Positions 24,941 to 32,403 of a DNA stretch of 32,444 nucleotides are shown in pieces (positions within the stretch are counted from its first letter, which is position 1; every line of letters starts with the position of its first letter). A program made the translations under genes and the position numbers. The stretch is from Syntrophus aciditrophicus (GTDB taxonomy: Bacteria; Desulfobacterota; Syntrophia; Syntrophales; UBA5619): positions 1-32,444 of the forward strand of contig DYLD01000013.1 in NCBI GenBank assembly GCA_020722315.1, in the 5' to 3' direction. Under the pieces are notes generated by a model, which was not told where the DNA came from, made no database searches, and was given only the letters and a program-made list of their open reading frames with translations.

Positions 24941-27232
24941 TCAAAGGTGGTTTTGTTTGCCCCGTTCTTTTTTACGTTTCAGTGCCTTCAGGATCCTTTC
25001 GGGCGTTATCGGATACTCCCTGATCCAGATTCCTGTCGCGTCATAGACCGCAGACACAACGGCCTTGTAGACGTTCATCGAACAGGTCAGCGCCCCTTCT
25101 TTCGCGCCGAACGGGCCCTCGGGATCGTTCGTCGTGATCAGCTTCTTTGTTACAGAGGGCTGCTGGATGGAAAGGGGCATCTTGTAGTCGAGGAAGTTCG
25201 CGTTGAGTACCAGCCCTTTGTCCCAGCGGAGCTCTTCCTGCAGCGCGCCGACGCCCGCCCGGGAGACACAGCCCTCGATCTGGCCTTCGATCGTCTTCGG
25301 GTTGATCGGATTGCCGCAGTCCTGCGCCTCCCAAACGTTGACGATTTTCACGACGCCGGTCTCCGGATCAACCTCCACCTCAGCAACAACGGTGTTGAAC
25401 GAATAGGTTCCGGCCATCTGGCCGAACGGGTTTTTGATCCACTCCCTGTCGGGGCTGATTTTCGGGAAATAGGCGCCCTTGCCGACGATGTTGTTGCCCA
25501 TCCCCATCGCAATCTTCGCGATGTTTGCGACCTTGATGTTCTTGGACGGGTCGTACGTCGCAAAGACAACACCATTTTGAATATCCAGGTCTTTGATGGA
25601 GACCTGCAGTTTCGAGGACGCGATCTCGAGAACCTGTCTTTTGACGTCGAGCGCGGCCCGCATCACGGCGTTGCCGCTGACAAACGTTGCGGTCTGCGAG
25701 TAGGCGCCGGGATCGTGCTCGGTCATCTCGGTGTCGGCATTGACCAGATTGACGTCTCCGATCGGTACCCCCAGCGTCTCGGCGGCGATCGTTACGGCCA
25801 TGTTTTCGTTGCCCTGGCCGTTATCGACGATCGCGGTAAAGACCGTGATCTGCCCGCTTTCGTTCATCCGGATGAACGCGGACGAGCCGGACCGGAAACC
25901 CATCGGAAATCCGCACATGATAGCCAGCGAACCCATTCCTATGCCGCGGTACATCGGCAGCTTTCCGCGTTTCTCCTTCCATCCCGACATGCTGGCGGCC
26001 GTCTTGATCGATTCCGAAAGACCGCACGAGGTTATAACCGAGCCGGTTGCTGTTTTATCACCGCTGTGCAACGCGTTTTTCAGGCGGATATCCATCGGAT
26101 CCAGTCCAAGTTTCTCCGCGATTCTGTCCATTTGAATCGTATTGCCCATCTGGAAGGCGCGGCCGTGATGTCCGAACATCCCTCTTGCGCATTTATTCGT
26201 GATCACGCGGTAACCGTTGTACCTCACATTCGGCAGACGGTAGGTTTCTTCGTAGACATAGAACGGGATTGATGTCGCGATCGGGCCGGTGGACGAGTAC
26301 GCGCCGCCGTTGTAGTAGGCCCTGTAATCCTTTGCGATAATGGTTCCGTCTTTTTTCGCGCCGGTCTTCATCCAGACCTTCATGTCGTGGACCTGCCTGG
26401 TCGCGATGAATGTCTCCTCGCGACTCAGGACTAGCTTCACCGGTCTTCTGGCTTTGATGCTGAGAAGACACGTGACAAAATCATTAGGGTTGACCTCGGA
26501 TCTTCCGCCGAACGCACCGCCGATCGTGATATGACGTATCCTGACCTTATTAAGCGGAATTTTCAGCAGATTCGAAAGCGCCTTGCTGCGGACATGGGGG
26601 CCGGCATTCGGAACCCAGACGTCAAGGTATCCGTCGGTGGTGTATTGGGCGACAACGGCGTAGGGCTCCATCATCGCGTATGTCTCGCCGTCGGAGGTGA
26701 CTTCGTCCTCGACGATAACATCCGCTTCCTTAAAGGCCTTGTCGACATCGCCGACGTTGATGCTTACATGGATGTTCAGATTTCTTTCGTACTGGTCATG
26801 GATCTTCGGCGCCCCTTCGGACATTGCCTCTTCGATGGTGAAGACCGCCGGCAGCGGTTCGTACCGGACGTCGATCAATTGGATCGCCTCTTGTGCGATC
26901 TCCTCGGTCTCAGCCGCCACGGCAGCGACCTCTTCTCCGATGTATCTCACCTTTTCTATCGCGATCAACGCGTGATCCTGGGTGTACGGGAAGACGCCCC
27001 ATTTCTCCCCATAGGCGTCCCGGCCGGTGATAACGGCTTCAACCCCTTTGAGTGAAGTGGCCTTTGAAACATCAATGGAGAGGATCCGCGCATGGGGATG
27101 GGGGCTCCGCAGGACCTTTGCATAAAGCATCCTCGGCAGTTTTAAATCCGCCGTGTATATTGCCTCGCCGGTCACCTTGGCCGGCGCGTCGATCCGGGCT
27201 CTTGATTTTCCCAGAAGGGTTTCTCTGTTCAC
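24941..27232 (-). CDS. hcrA: 4-hydroxybenzoyl-CoA reductase-type molybdenum subunit
   Basis: A 763-residue molybdopterin-cytosine-dinucleotide subunit of the xanthine oxidase family. Its N-terminus (residues 1-150) carries GKSRARIDAPAKVTGEA and the substrate-channel domain; IGGAFGGRSEV and NPNDF follow near 250. The active-site loop GPFGAKEGA near the C-terminus has the invariant Glu at about 712. GPFGAKE rather than the GxGE form of xanthine dehydrogenase fits the hydroxybenzoyl-CoA reductase branch. I chose GTG at 27232, which overlaps the hcrC stop (GTGA) and gives nearly the same length as known HcrA proteins; the open frame to 27301 lies within hcrC. In the branch it reductively removes a para-hydroxyl of an aroyl-CoA, though hydroxylating relatives exist. 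Confidence 0.87.
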   Translation of the reverse strand: MNRETLLGKSRARIDAPAKVTGEAIYTADLKLPRMLYAKVLRSPHPHARILSIDVSKATSLKGVEAVITGRDAYGEKWGVFPYTQDHALIAIEKVRYIGEEVAAVAAETEEIAQEAIQLIDVRYEPLPAVFTIEEAMSEGAPKIHDQYERNLNIHVSINVGDVDKAFKEADVIVEDEVTSDGETYAMMEPYAVVAQYTTDGYLDVWVPNAGPHVRSKALSNLLKIPLNKVRIRHITIGGAFGGRSEVNPNDFVTCLLSIKARRPVKLVLSREETFIATRQVHDMKVWMKTGAKKDGTIIAKDYRAYYNGGAYSSTGPIATSIPFYVYEETYRLPNVRYNGYRVITNKCARGMFGHHGRAFQMGNTIQMDRIAEKLGLDPMDIRLKNALHSGDKTATGSVITSCGLSESIKTAASMSGWKEKRGKLPMYRGIGMGSLAIMCGFPMGFRSGSSAFIRMNESGQITVFTAIVDNGQGNENMAVTIAAETLGVPIGDVNLVNADTEMTEHDPGAYSQTATFVSGNAVMRAALDVKRQVLEIASSKLQVSIKDLDIQNGVVFATYDPSKNIKVANIAKIAMGMGNNIVGKGAYFPKISPDREWIKNPFGQMAGTYSFNTVVAEVEVDPETGVVKIVNVWEAQDCGNPINPKTIEGQIEGCVSRAGVGALQEELRWDKGLVLNANFLDYKMPLSIQQPSVTKKLITTNDPEGPFGAKEGALTCSMNVYKAVVSAVYDATGIWIREYPITPERILKALKRKKERGKQNHL

Positions 27233-27699
27233 GTCTCCACCCCCTGTTGCCTCTGCGATGCCTGCATGATCGCGTCGATAATCTTCGTGTATCCGGTGCA
27301 ACGGCAGATGTTTCCGGATATGGCCCTTGCCGCGTCTTCCCTTGACGGCTGCGGGTTCTCAGCGAGGAAGGCCGATGCCGTCAGAACCATTCCGGGTGTA
27401 CAGAATCCGCATTGCACAGCCTGATTTTCTATAAAGGACCGCTGAAGAGGATGCAGCTGCCCGTTTTTCGCGAGCCCCTCGATTGTCGTGATCTCTTTAC
27501 CCTGTGCCTCAACCGCGAGCAGCATGCAGGATCTAAAGGGTTTGCCATCGACCAGCACTGTGCACGCTCCGCACTCCCCGCGGTCACAGCCCTCCTTCAC
27601 CCCGGTAAGTTCGAGATCTGCGCGCAGCACTTCAAGAAGTGTCTTGTTCTCCGGAACATCCAGCGTGTATTCCCGCCCGTTTACGTTGAGTACTATCAT
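27229..27699 (-). CDS. hcrC: 4-hydroxybenzoyl-CoA reductase-type [2Fe-2S] subunit
   Basis: A 156-residue subunit with two [2Fe-2S] clusters. The plant-type cluster is CDRGECGACTVLVDG with a fourth Cys in FRSCML; the second, helical cluster uses CGFCTPGM and CRCTGY. It carries electrons between the flavin subunit and the molybdenum. ATG at 27699 is preceded by AAGGAGG at 8 nt and overlaps the hcrB stop by one base (TGATG); GTG at 27702 is the weaker alternative. Confidence 0.92.
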   Translation of the reverse strand: MIVLNVNGREYTLDVPENKTLLEVLRADLELTGVKEGCDRGECGACTVLVDGKPFRSCMLLAVEAQGKEITTIEGLAKNGQLHPLQRSFIENQAVQCGFCTPGMVLTASAFLAENPQPSREDAARAISGNICRCTGYTKIIDAIMQASQRQQGVET

Positions 27700-28664
27700 C
27701 ACGCCAACCTCCTTAGAACCTTTCCGACAAGTATCTTGACCAGATATTTGCGGTATGCAGGTGTGGCCGACATGTTGGCGATCGGTTTTGCCTTTTTGGC
27801 AACCACCTCCGCCGCGTACGAGATGAACCCCTCGTCGAGCCTTCTGGCATTCAAAAGAGGCTCGGTGACGACGAGCGGGGCCGGGCCTATCGCTGTTACA
27901 GCGAAGCCGTTTTCCTCAACCAATCCCCGGCGCAATTTTACAAAGGCCGCGACGCCCACAACGGGATAGTCGAGCGCACCCCTTTCGCTCTGTTTGACAT
28001 ACGCCACCTTTCTTGTTTCAAGACGCGGGAGGATGATTTCGGTCAGGATCGAGTTCGGCGGCAATTTCAAGGGAGATAAGCCGTTGCCGGAAAAGAGATC
28101 GGCGATTTTTATAAGCTTATCTTTCTTCGGCGATGAAATGCGTACGCTTGCATCCATGCAGATCAAAACCGGCGCGAGATCCCCCTGATAGACGCTCCGG
28201 CAGATTTTACTGGCGGGCACGGCGTTGCATTTGTCGCCGCCCTGTTTGAAACAGGCGCCCTTTATCGAACGCCAGAACTCGGATTGGTCGTAGTAGATGC
28301 AACGGGTGTCCTGGCAGATGTTGCCGCCGATCGTGGACTGGTAATGCAGCGATGGTGCCGAAACGTTTTCTATGGCCTCGGCCAGCGGACCGTAGTGTTC
28401 CTTCACCGTGGCAGATGTCTTGATATCCTGCAAGGATGCCGCTGCGCCGACGTGCAGGCCGTCAGGCTTTTCTTCGATGCCGGAGATTTCCCGAACATGA
28501 TCGAGCAGGATCACGTATTGGGGGTTTTTCAGGCCGAGCCTCATTTCCGGGATCAACGATGTTCCGCCCGCCTTGAGAACGGCGTTTTTCTTGTACCTGC
28601 TTTTGAGAGAGAGGGCCTCCTTCAGGGTATTCGGTCGGAACGTTTTGAACGCATGAAGCCTCAT
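27699..28664 (-). CDS. hcrB: 4-hydroxybenzoyl-CoA reductase-type FAD subunit with [4Fe-4S] loop
   Basis: A 321-residue FAD subunit of the xanthine oxidase family: KAGGTSLIPEMRLGL and TIGGNICQD are the flavin-binding motifs. It carries an insertion rich in cysteine between residues 117 and 160: Cys122 (DTRCIYY), Cys138 (GACFK), Cys146 (GDKCN) and Cys155 (SKICR). These match in number and spacing the four ligands of the extra [4Fe-4S] cluster in the Thauera HcrB, a feature known only from the hydroxybenzoyl-CoA reductase branch, where it lets low-potential ferredoxin drive the reaction. ATG at 28664 follows a GGGGG ribosome site; TTG at 28688 is unlikely. It is the first gene of the long operon. 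Confidence 0.9.
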   Translation of the reverse strand: MRLHAFKTFRPNTLKEALSLKSRYKKNAVLKAGGTSLIPEMRLGLKNPQYVILLDHVREISGIEEKPDGLHVGAAASLQDIKTSATVKEHYGPLAEAIENVSAPSLHYQSTIGGNICQDTRCIYYDQSEFWRSIKGACFKQGGDKCNAVPASKICRSVYQGDLAPVLICMDASVRISSPKKDKLIKIADLFSGNGLSPLKLPPNSILTEIILPRLETRKVAYVKQSERGALDYPVVGVAAFVKLRRGLVEENGFAVTAIGPAPLVVTEPLLNARRLDEGFISYAAEVVAKKAKPIANMSATPAYRKYLVKILVGKVLRRLA

Positions 28665-28691
28665 TTTTCCCCCTGCTGAGCTTGTCAAACC

Positions 28692-28713
28692 GGCTCAACC
28701 AATGTGTTGAGCC
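28692..28713. promoter_or_regulatory. 22-bp palindrome in the hcr operon leader (operator candidate)
   Basis: GGCTCAAC (28692-28699) and GTTGAGCC (28706-28713) form a perfect 8-bp inverted repeat around CAATGT. It lies 27 bp upstream of the hcrB start and downstream of the predicted promoter. A related half-site pair TTGA…TCAA follows at 28707-28721. No T run follows on the minus strand, so an operator for an unseen regulator is more likely than a terminator. Confidence 0.5.
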
Positions 28714-28797
28714 CGATTCAACAAAGAAGGTTGTGCGAAAGCGTTTTTTTGAATGTTACTACCCCCTGGACGTATCCCTAGTCTTGTTCCGATTGAT

Positions 28798-28826
28798 TTA
28801 TTAACGGCGATGACGATCTTTGTCAA
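28798..28826 (-). promoter_or_regulatory. Predicted sigma-70 promoter of the hcr-etf operon
   Basis: On the minus strand TTGACA (28826-28821) is a perfect -35 box, and after 17 bp follows TAATAA (28803-28798), a modest -10. The message would start near 28791, with a leader of about 125 nt that contains the palindrome at 28692-28713. It is the only strong promoter candidate upstream of the 16-gene block. Confidence 0.5.
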
Positions 28827-28938
28827 GAAAAAAACAGGACGGTTCGCAGAAACATGATATCACCAAAAGAACTGCAATTTAAATGACTTATGTTTAAGAT
28901 CAGCTGCTTTCCCGGCAGGGTATTACCCTTTTGTGTTT

Positions 28939-30246
28939 TTATCTGACAAGATTGGAAATAACGAGCACCGTCCAGTAGGGCGACAGTATAAGCAGCATAA
29001 TTGAAAACAGATATGCCGGGATGTACCAGAAAGCGCCTCTAAAAACGGTGGCCAGAGGAATGTCCGGAGCCATTCCGGCAACGATGTAGCAGCAGATGCC
29101 GACAGGCGGCATGATTGCACCCATCGTCACGACGATGGTAATAACCTGCCCGAACCAGATGGGGTCATACCCGAGTTCCATGACGATGGGATAAAAGATG
29201 GGCAGCGACACCAGCATAAATGCCAGCGCATCCATTACGCATCCGCCGAGAACGTAGAAGAACAGAATGACGATCAAAAGCATCCAATTGGGCAGGGCAA
29301 GCCCGCCGATCCAGTTGGCGACCTCGAAGGGCAACCGGGTTACCGTCAAAAAACGGGCAAAAATTACGGCTCCCGCAACAATCATAAAAACAAAGCAGGA
29401 AATACGCAGCGTATCGAGGATGGACTTCAAAAAATCCCCCCAGGAAAGCTTCCTCCTGAGGAGGCAGATAATAAGACCGAGCGTACAGCTCACCGCCGCC
29501 GCCTCCGTGGCCGTCACGACGCCGGTAAAAAGGGCATACATGATGACGGCAAAAAGAATCAGAATATCAACAATATCAGGCAGGGCCTTAAACCGCTCTT
29601 TCCAGGTGCTTTTGGGTCCCTTCGGCCCCCAGTCGGGATGGCGCCACGTGATAAACAAAACAGTCGCCGCGATAGCAACTGTCAGGATAACGCTCGGAAT
29701 AATGTTCCCCCAGAAAAGCTTTCCGATGGATTGCCCCGTATAAAGCCCGTAAACGACAAGAACGATGCTCGGGGGTATCAGAACGCCAAGCGTCGCGCCG
29801 GCGGCCACCGAACCGGCGTTCAACTGGGGATGGTAGCCGTACTTTTTCATTTCCGGGATAGCCACCTTGCTCATCGTTGCCGCGGTGGCGGTATTGCTGC
29901 CGCTGATCGCCGAAAAAGCCGCGCAGGCCATGATGGTCGTAATCGCCAACCCGCCCTTGTAATGGCCGAACCAGCGGTAGGTCGCATAATAGAGACCGTT
30001 GTTATACCCACCCCAGTGAATAAACTCGCCGACGAGGATAAACATCGGAATAACCGTGAGCCCGTAATTCGAGAAAATATTCCACATGTCCGTGCCGATC
30101 ATCCCCAACGCCGCTTGAAATGTGGTGACATACGCGAACCCCAGAAAACCGACCAGAGCCAGTGTGAAGGCGGCGGGTATTTTGAGCAAAAACAGGGCAG
30201 CAAACATGATCACAATCCCCAACACCCCGACAGCAGGCCCTTCCAT
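28939..30246 (-). CDS. dctM: TRAP transporter large membrane subunit
   Basis: A 435-residue polytopic protein of the DctM family: about 12 hydrophobic segments fill almost the whole length. It is the Na+-coupled channel of a tripartite transporter. Conserved stretches include FSAISGSNTATAATMSKVAI (about 111-130), AAGATLGVLIPPSIVLVVYG and GAIMPPVGICCYIVAGMA. ATG at 30246 follows GAGGAGGAG, which overlaps the end of dctQ, so translation is coupled. The gene is last in dctP-dctQ-dctM and ends 275 bp before hcrB, so the imported acid is a good candidate substrate for the operon. Confidence 0.94.
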   Translation of the reverse strand: MEGPAVGVLGIVIMFAALFLLKIPAAFTLALVGFLGFAYVTTFQAALGMIGTDMWNIFSNYGLTVIPMFILVGEFIHWGGYNNGLYYATYRWFGHYKGGLAITTIMACAAFSAISGSNTATAATMSKVAIPEMKKYGYHPQLNAGSVAAGATLGVLIPPSIVLVVYGLYTGQSIGKLFWGNIIPSVILTVAIAATVLFITWRHPDWGPKGPKSTWKERFKALPDIVDILILFAVIMYALFTGVVTATEAAAVSCTLGLIICLLRRKLSWGDFLKSILDTLRISCFVFMIVAGAVIFARFLTVTRLPFEVANWIGGLALPNWMLLIVILFFYVLGGCVMDALAFMLVSLPIFYPIVMELGYDPIWFGQVITIVVTMGAIMPPVGICCYIVAGMAPDIPLATVFRGAFWYIPAYLFSIMLLILSPYWTVLVISNLVR

Positions 30247-30248
30247 TT

Positions 30249-30731
30249 TTACTCCTCCTCCCCAAACAGCTTTTTCAGAAAGCCAACGAACGCCGACAAA
30301 GACAAAAGGGCAAATCCCGCAGCGACGGCAAAAACGAAGGGATAAAAAATCAGCTTAAGAGTCTCAGATACTTCGTGTGATTCATATATTTTCATTCCCC
30401 AGATATAGATCTGCCAGGACACAATCCCGAAAAAAATCATGATGATAAATTCCGCCAATGTTTCAATCGCGGACTGAATCTTCTTGGGAAATTTCTCCGT
30501 TAATATCGTAACCACAATATGATCCTTGTGCTTTTGGGTGTAGCCAAGCGCAAAGGCTATAACAATGGCGCCAAGAAAAGAGACCAGCTCGTAAACTCCC
30601 CGGAAGGGCCTATCAAACATCCTCAGGATGACATTTCCGGTGGCAAGAAGCATCAGGGCAATTACGGAAATTCCGCCCAGGATCATCGAAATCTTGTTGA
30701 GGAGGTCATTGAACGCATCAAGATATTTCAT
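30249..30731 (-). CDS. dctQ: TRAP transporter small membrane subunit
   Basis: A 160-residue DctQ-family protein with four hydrophobic segments (about residues 15-35, 45-65, 88-110 and 128-150). The family pattern FLGAIVIAFALGYTQKHKDH is at residues 52-71. ATG at 30731 begins MKYLDAFNDLLNKI, the usual amphipathic start. Its ribosome site is weak (CGGAAAA). The open frame continues upstream into element copy 6 without a better start. The intergenic gap to dctP is 275 bp only because the element lies there; the original gap would have been about 79 bp. Confidence 0.9.
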   Translation of the reverse strand: MKYLDAFNDLLNKISMILGGISVIALMLLATGNVILRMFDRPFRGVYELVSFLGAIVIAFALGYTQKHKDHIVVTILTEKFPKKIQSAIETLAEFIIMIFFGIVSWQIYIWGMKIYESHEVSETLKLIFYPFVFAVAAGFALLSLSAFVGFLKKLFGEEE

Positions 30732-30787
30732 GGTTTTTTTCCGAGACGAGCAAAGGCAAAGCACGCCTTCACGCGCGTTGCCTTTGC

Positions 30788-30978
30788 GAGAGGTTTGCAA
30801 AACGCCGCCCTCGCGCTCATAAATCTTTTTCGACCCCGCAACGTCTCGCGGCGGCTTCAAAGGCTAAACGCTCTGGGATCGTTCGCGTTTTTAACGCCTT
30901 TAAAGCCTTGGCTTTGACGGCGGGGTACCCCGAAAAATCAATAAATTTGCGCTTCAGGCACCGTTTTTCAAAGGTCTC
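30788..30978 (-). mobile_element. MITE-like element, copy 6 (full length, TSD TTTGC)
   Basis: A 191-bp copy in the orientation of copy 1: GAGAGGTTTGCAAAACGCC at the left, CACCGTTTTTCAAAGGTCTC at the right. Perfect 5-bp duplications TTTGC lie at 30783-30787 and 30979-30983. It has landed between dctP and dctQ, inside what should be one transcription unit. Confidence 0.92.
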
Positions 30979-31006
30979 TTTGCATCTAAAAAAAGGACAG
31001 AAAAAC

Positions 31007-32026
31007 CTATTTTTCATATTTCGCTTTTATCTTGTACAAATCATCAACGATCTGGGCACCGTTTAGTCCCGCCGCCGTCATCTTTTTGATATAGGCGTCA
31101 ACAATCGGTTTTAACAGCGCGGGTATCTGCGCCTTGTCGGAGGCCGGCAGGTCAATCATCTGGAAGTTGTATTTCTTTTTGGACCATTCAATGGCTTCCG
31201 TAACATGCTTGTCGACATAGTTGCCTGTCCACTCGGCCTGTTCGCGTCCAAGGTCGTCAAAGACCTTTTTCACGTCGGCGGGCAGGGCATTCCATTTGTC
31301 CTTGTTCATGACCACGGCAAAGCTTACGACATAAAGGGGTGTTGTGTTCGCATAGCGCGTGTAGGCGGCATAGTTAAAATCCTTGAGAACCTCCATCGAA
31401 GAGGCCATTCCCTTGACGATCCCCTTCTGCAGCGCCTCGGGGGCGTCCGATTGCGGCATCGCAATCGGAATGCCGCCCAGTCTTTTTATTACCTCGGCGC
31501 CTATGCCTGTGGTGCGGATCTCCATCCCTTTCAGATCGCTTAACGATCTAACCGGCTTGATCGTCATCAAATGGGCGGGCGGGCAGGTAAACAGCGTCAG
31601 AACCTTTACCTTCTTAAAGTCATTTGGATATTTTTCGGTAAGGTCGTACAGGGTAAGGCTCGCGGCTCTGGCGCTCGTGAAACCCACCGGAAGATCAACG
31701 GCTTCTGAGATAGGGAAACGACCCGGCTGGTAGGCCATCGCAAAGTTTCCGATGTCGGCTGTCCCGGTAATAACCCCGTCAAAAATGCTTTTTGCCGGAA
31801 GGAGTGTGCCCCCCGGGAAGGTCTGAACCTTCACCGCGCCTTTCGTTCTCAGCCCCACTTCCTTTGCCCATCTTTCCATTTGGACACACGGAAATGTCGG
31901 AGCAGGCGGGAAGTTCGCATAGGTCAGCTTGATTTCAGCCGACGCGCCGCCGGGAAAAACAATCAGTCCGCCCGTAAGAATCATAAGCGACAGAAAAATA
32001 ACAAAAAAACATTTCTTGCTCTTCAT
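31007..32026 (-). CDS. dctP: TRAP transporter periplasmic solute-binding protein
   Basis: A 339-residue exported binding protein that captures an organic acid for DctQM. Residues 1-30 form a signal peptide ending in GGASA, with cleavage before Glu31. Family motifs: KLTYANFPPAP at the mature start, KVQTFPGGTLLPAKSIFDGV, and GMEIRTTG with Arg171, the residue that normally salt-bridges the substrate carboxylate. Aromatic acids are possible ligands but cannot be read from sequence. ATG at 32026 follows AAGGAGGGTC. It is the first gene of the transporter operon, with a predicted promoter at 32143-32172. Confidence 0.93.
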   Translation of the reverse strand: MKSKKCFFVIFLSLMILTGGLIVFPGGASAEIKLTYANFPPAPTFPCVQMERWAKEVGLRTKGAVKVQTFPGGTLLPAKSIFDGVITGTADIGNFAMAYQPGRFPISEAVDLPVGFTSARAASLTLYDLTEKYPNDFKKVKVLTLFTCPPAHLMTIKPVRSLSDLKGMEIRTTGIGAEVIKRLGGIPIAMPQSDAPEALQKGIVKGMASSMEVLKDFNYAAYTRYANTTPLYVVSFAVVMNKDKWNALPADVKKVFDDLGREQAEWTGNYVDKHVTEAIEWSKKKYNFQMIDLPASDKAQIPALLKPIVDAYIKKMTAAGLNGAQIVDDLYKIKAKYEK

Positions 32027-32142
32027 AAGACCCTCCTTGCTGTTAATTTGTTGATTCTAACGGAACTACTCTCCACCATTCTTTTTGAAAGTCCGAAATC
32101 CTTTTGCTGAACATGTTATTAGATGTGTTGCGAGTGCAAAAA

Positions 32143-32172
32143 ATTCTTACTTGAGGCAGGGGTATTTGTCAA
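32143..32172 (-). promoter_or_regulatory. Predicted sigma-70 promoter of the TRAP operon
   Basis: On the minus strand TTGACA (32172-32167) is followed after 18 bp by AAGAAT (32148-32143), 6/6 and 4/6 matches. The leader would be about 110 nt. An 8-bp inverted repeat, CAAGCTGT (32170-32177) and ACAGCTTG (32219-32226), begins at the -35 box and extends upstream; it could be a regulator site. Apart from this and the tRNA promoter, 32027-32327 holds nothing I can identify. Confidence 0.5.
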
Positions 32173-32261
32173 GCTGTTTTTTTGATTTTTGCGGCACAGA
32201 GCTGTTTATTCTAACCTCACAGCTTGAGGGGTGAAGCGACGATGGCTTAAGCAACAATCCC

Positions 32262-32291
32262 TTGACATGTTTAGGGTGAATTGTGTATGGG
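32262..32291 (+). promoter_or_regulatory. Possible promoter of tRNA-Ala
   Basis: TTGACA at 32262-32267 and TATGGG at 32286-32291 are 18 bp apart; the -35 is perfect and the -10 poor (3/6). Transcription would begin about 30 bp before the tRNA. Confidence 0.35.
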
Positions 32292-32327
32292 ATAACAAAA
32301 TACCATTGGAGTTTTGTCATCTTCACC

Positions 32328-32403
32328 GGGGATGTAGCTCAGCTGGGAGAGCGCGGCGTTCGCAACGCCGAGGCCAGGGGTTCGAACCCCCTCATCTCCA
32401 CCA
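32328..32403 (+). tRNA. tRNA-Ala (anticodon CGC), CCA encoded
   Basis: The full cloverleaf can be drawn: acceptor GGGGATG/CATCTCC with the G3-U70 pair that identifies alanine tRNA, D stem GCTC/GAGC, anticodon stem CGGCG/CGCCG with loop TTCGCAA and anticodon CGC at 32361-32363, and T arm AGGGG-TTCGAAC-CCCCT. The discriminator is A at 32400 and CCA (32401-32403) is encoded. It reads GCG codons. No integrase or repeat is visible downstream in the 41 bp left in the window. Confidence 0.97.

Noticed and set aside
24941-28664. Ordinary xanthine dehydrogenase
   Set aside because: The FAD subunit has the four-cysteine loop and the Mo subunit the GPFGAKE form typical of hydroxybenzoyl-CoA reductases; no purine genes are nearby.
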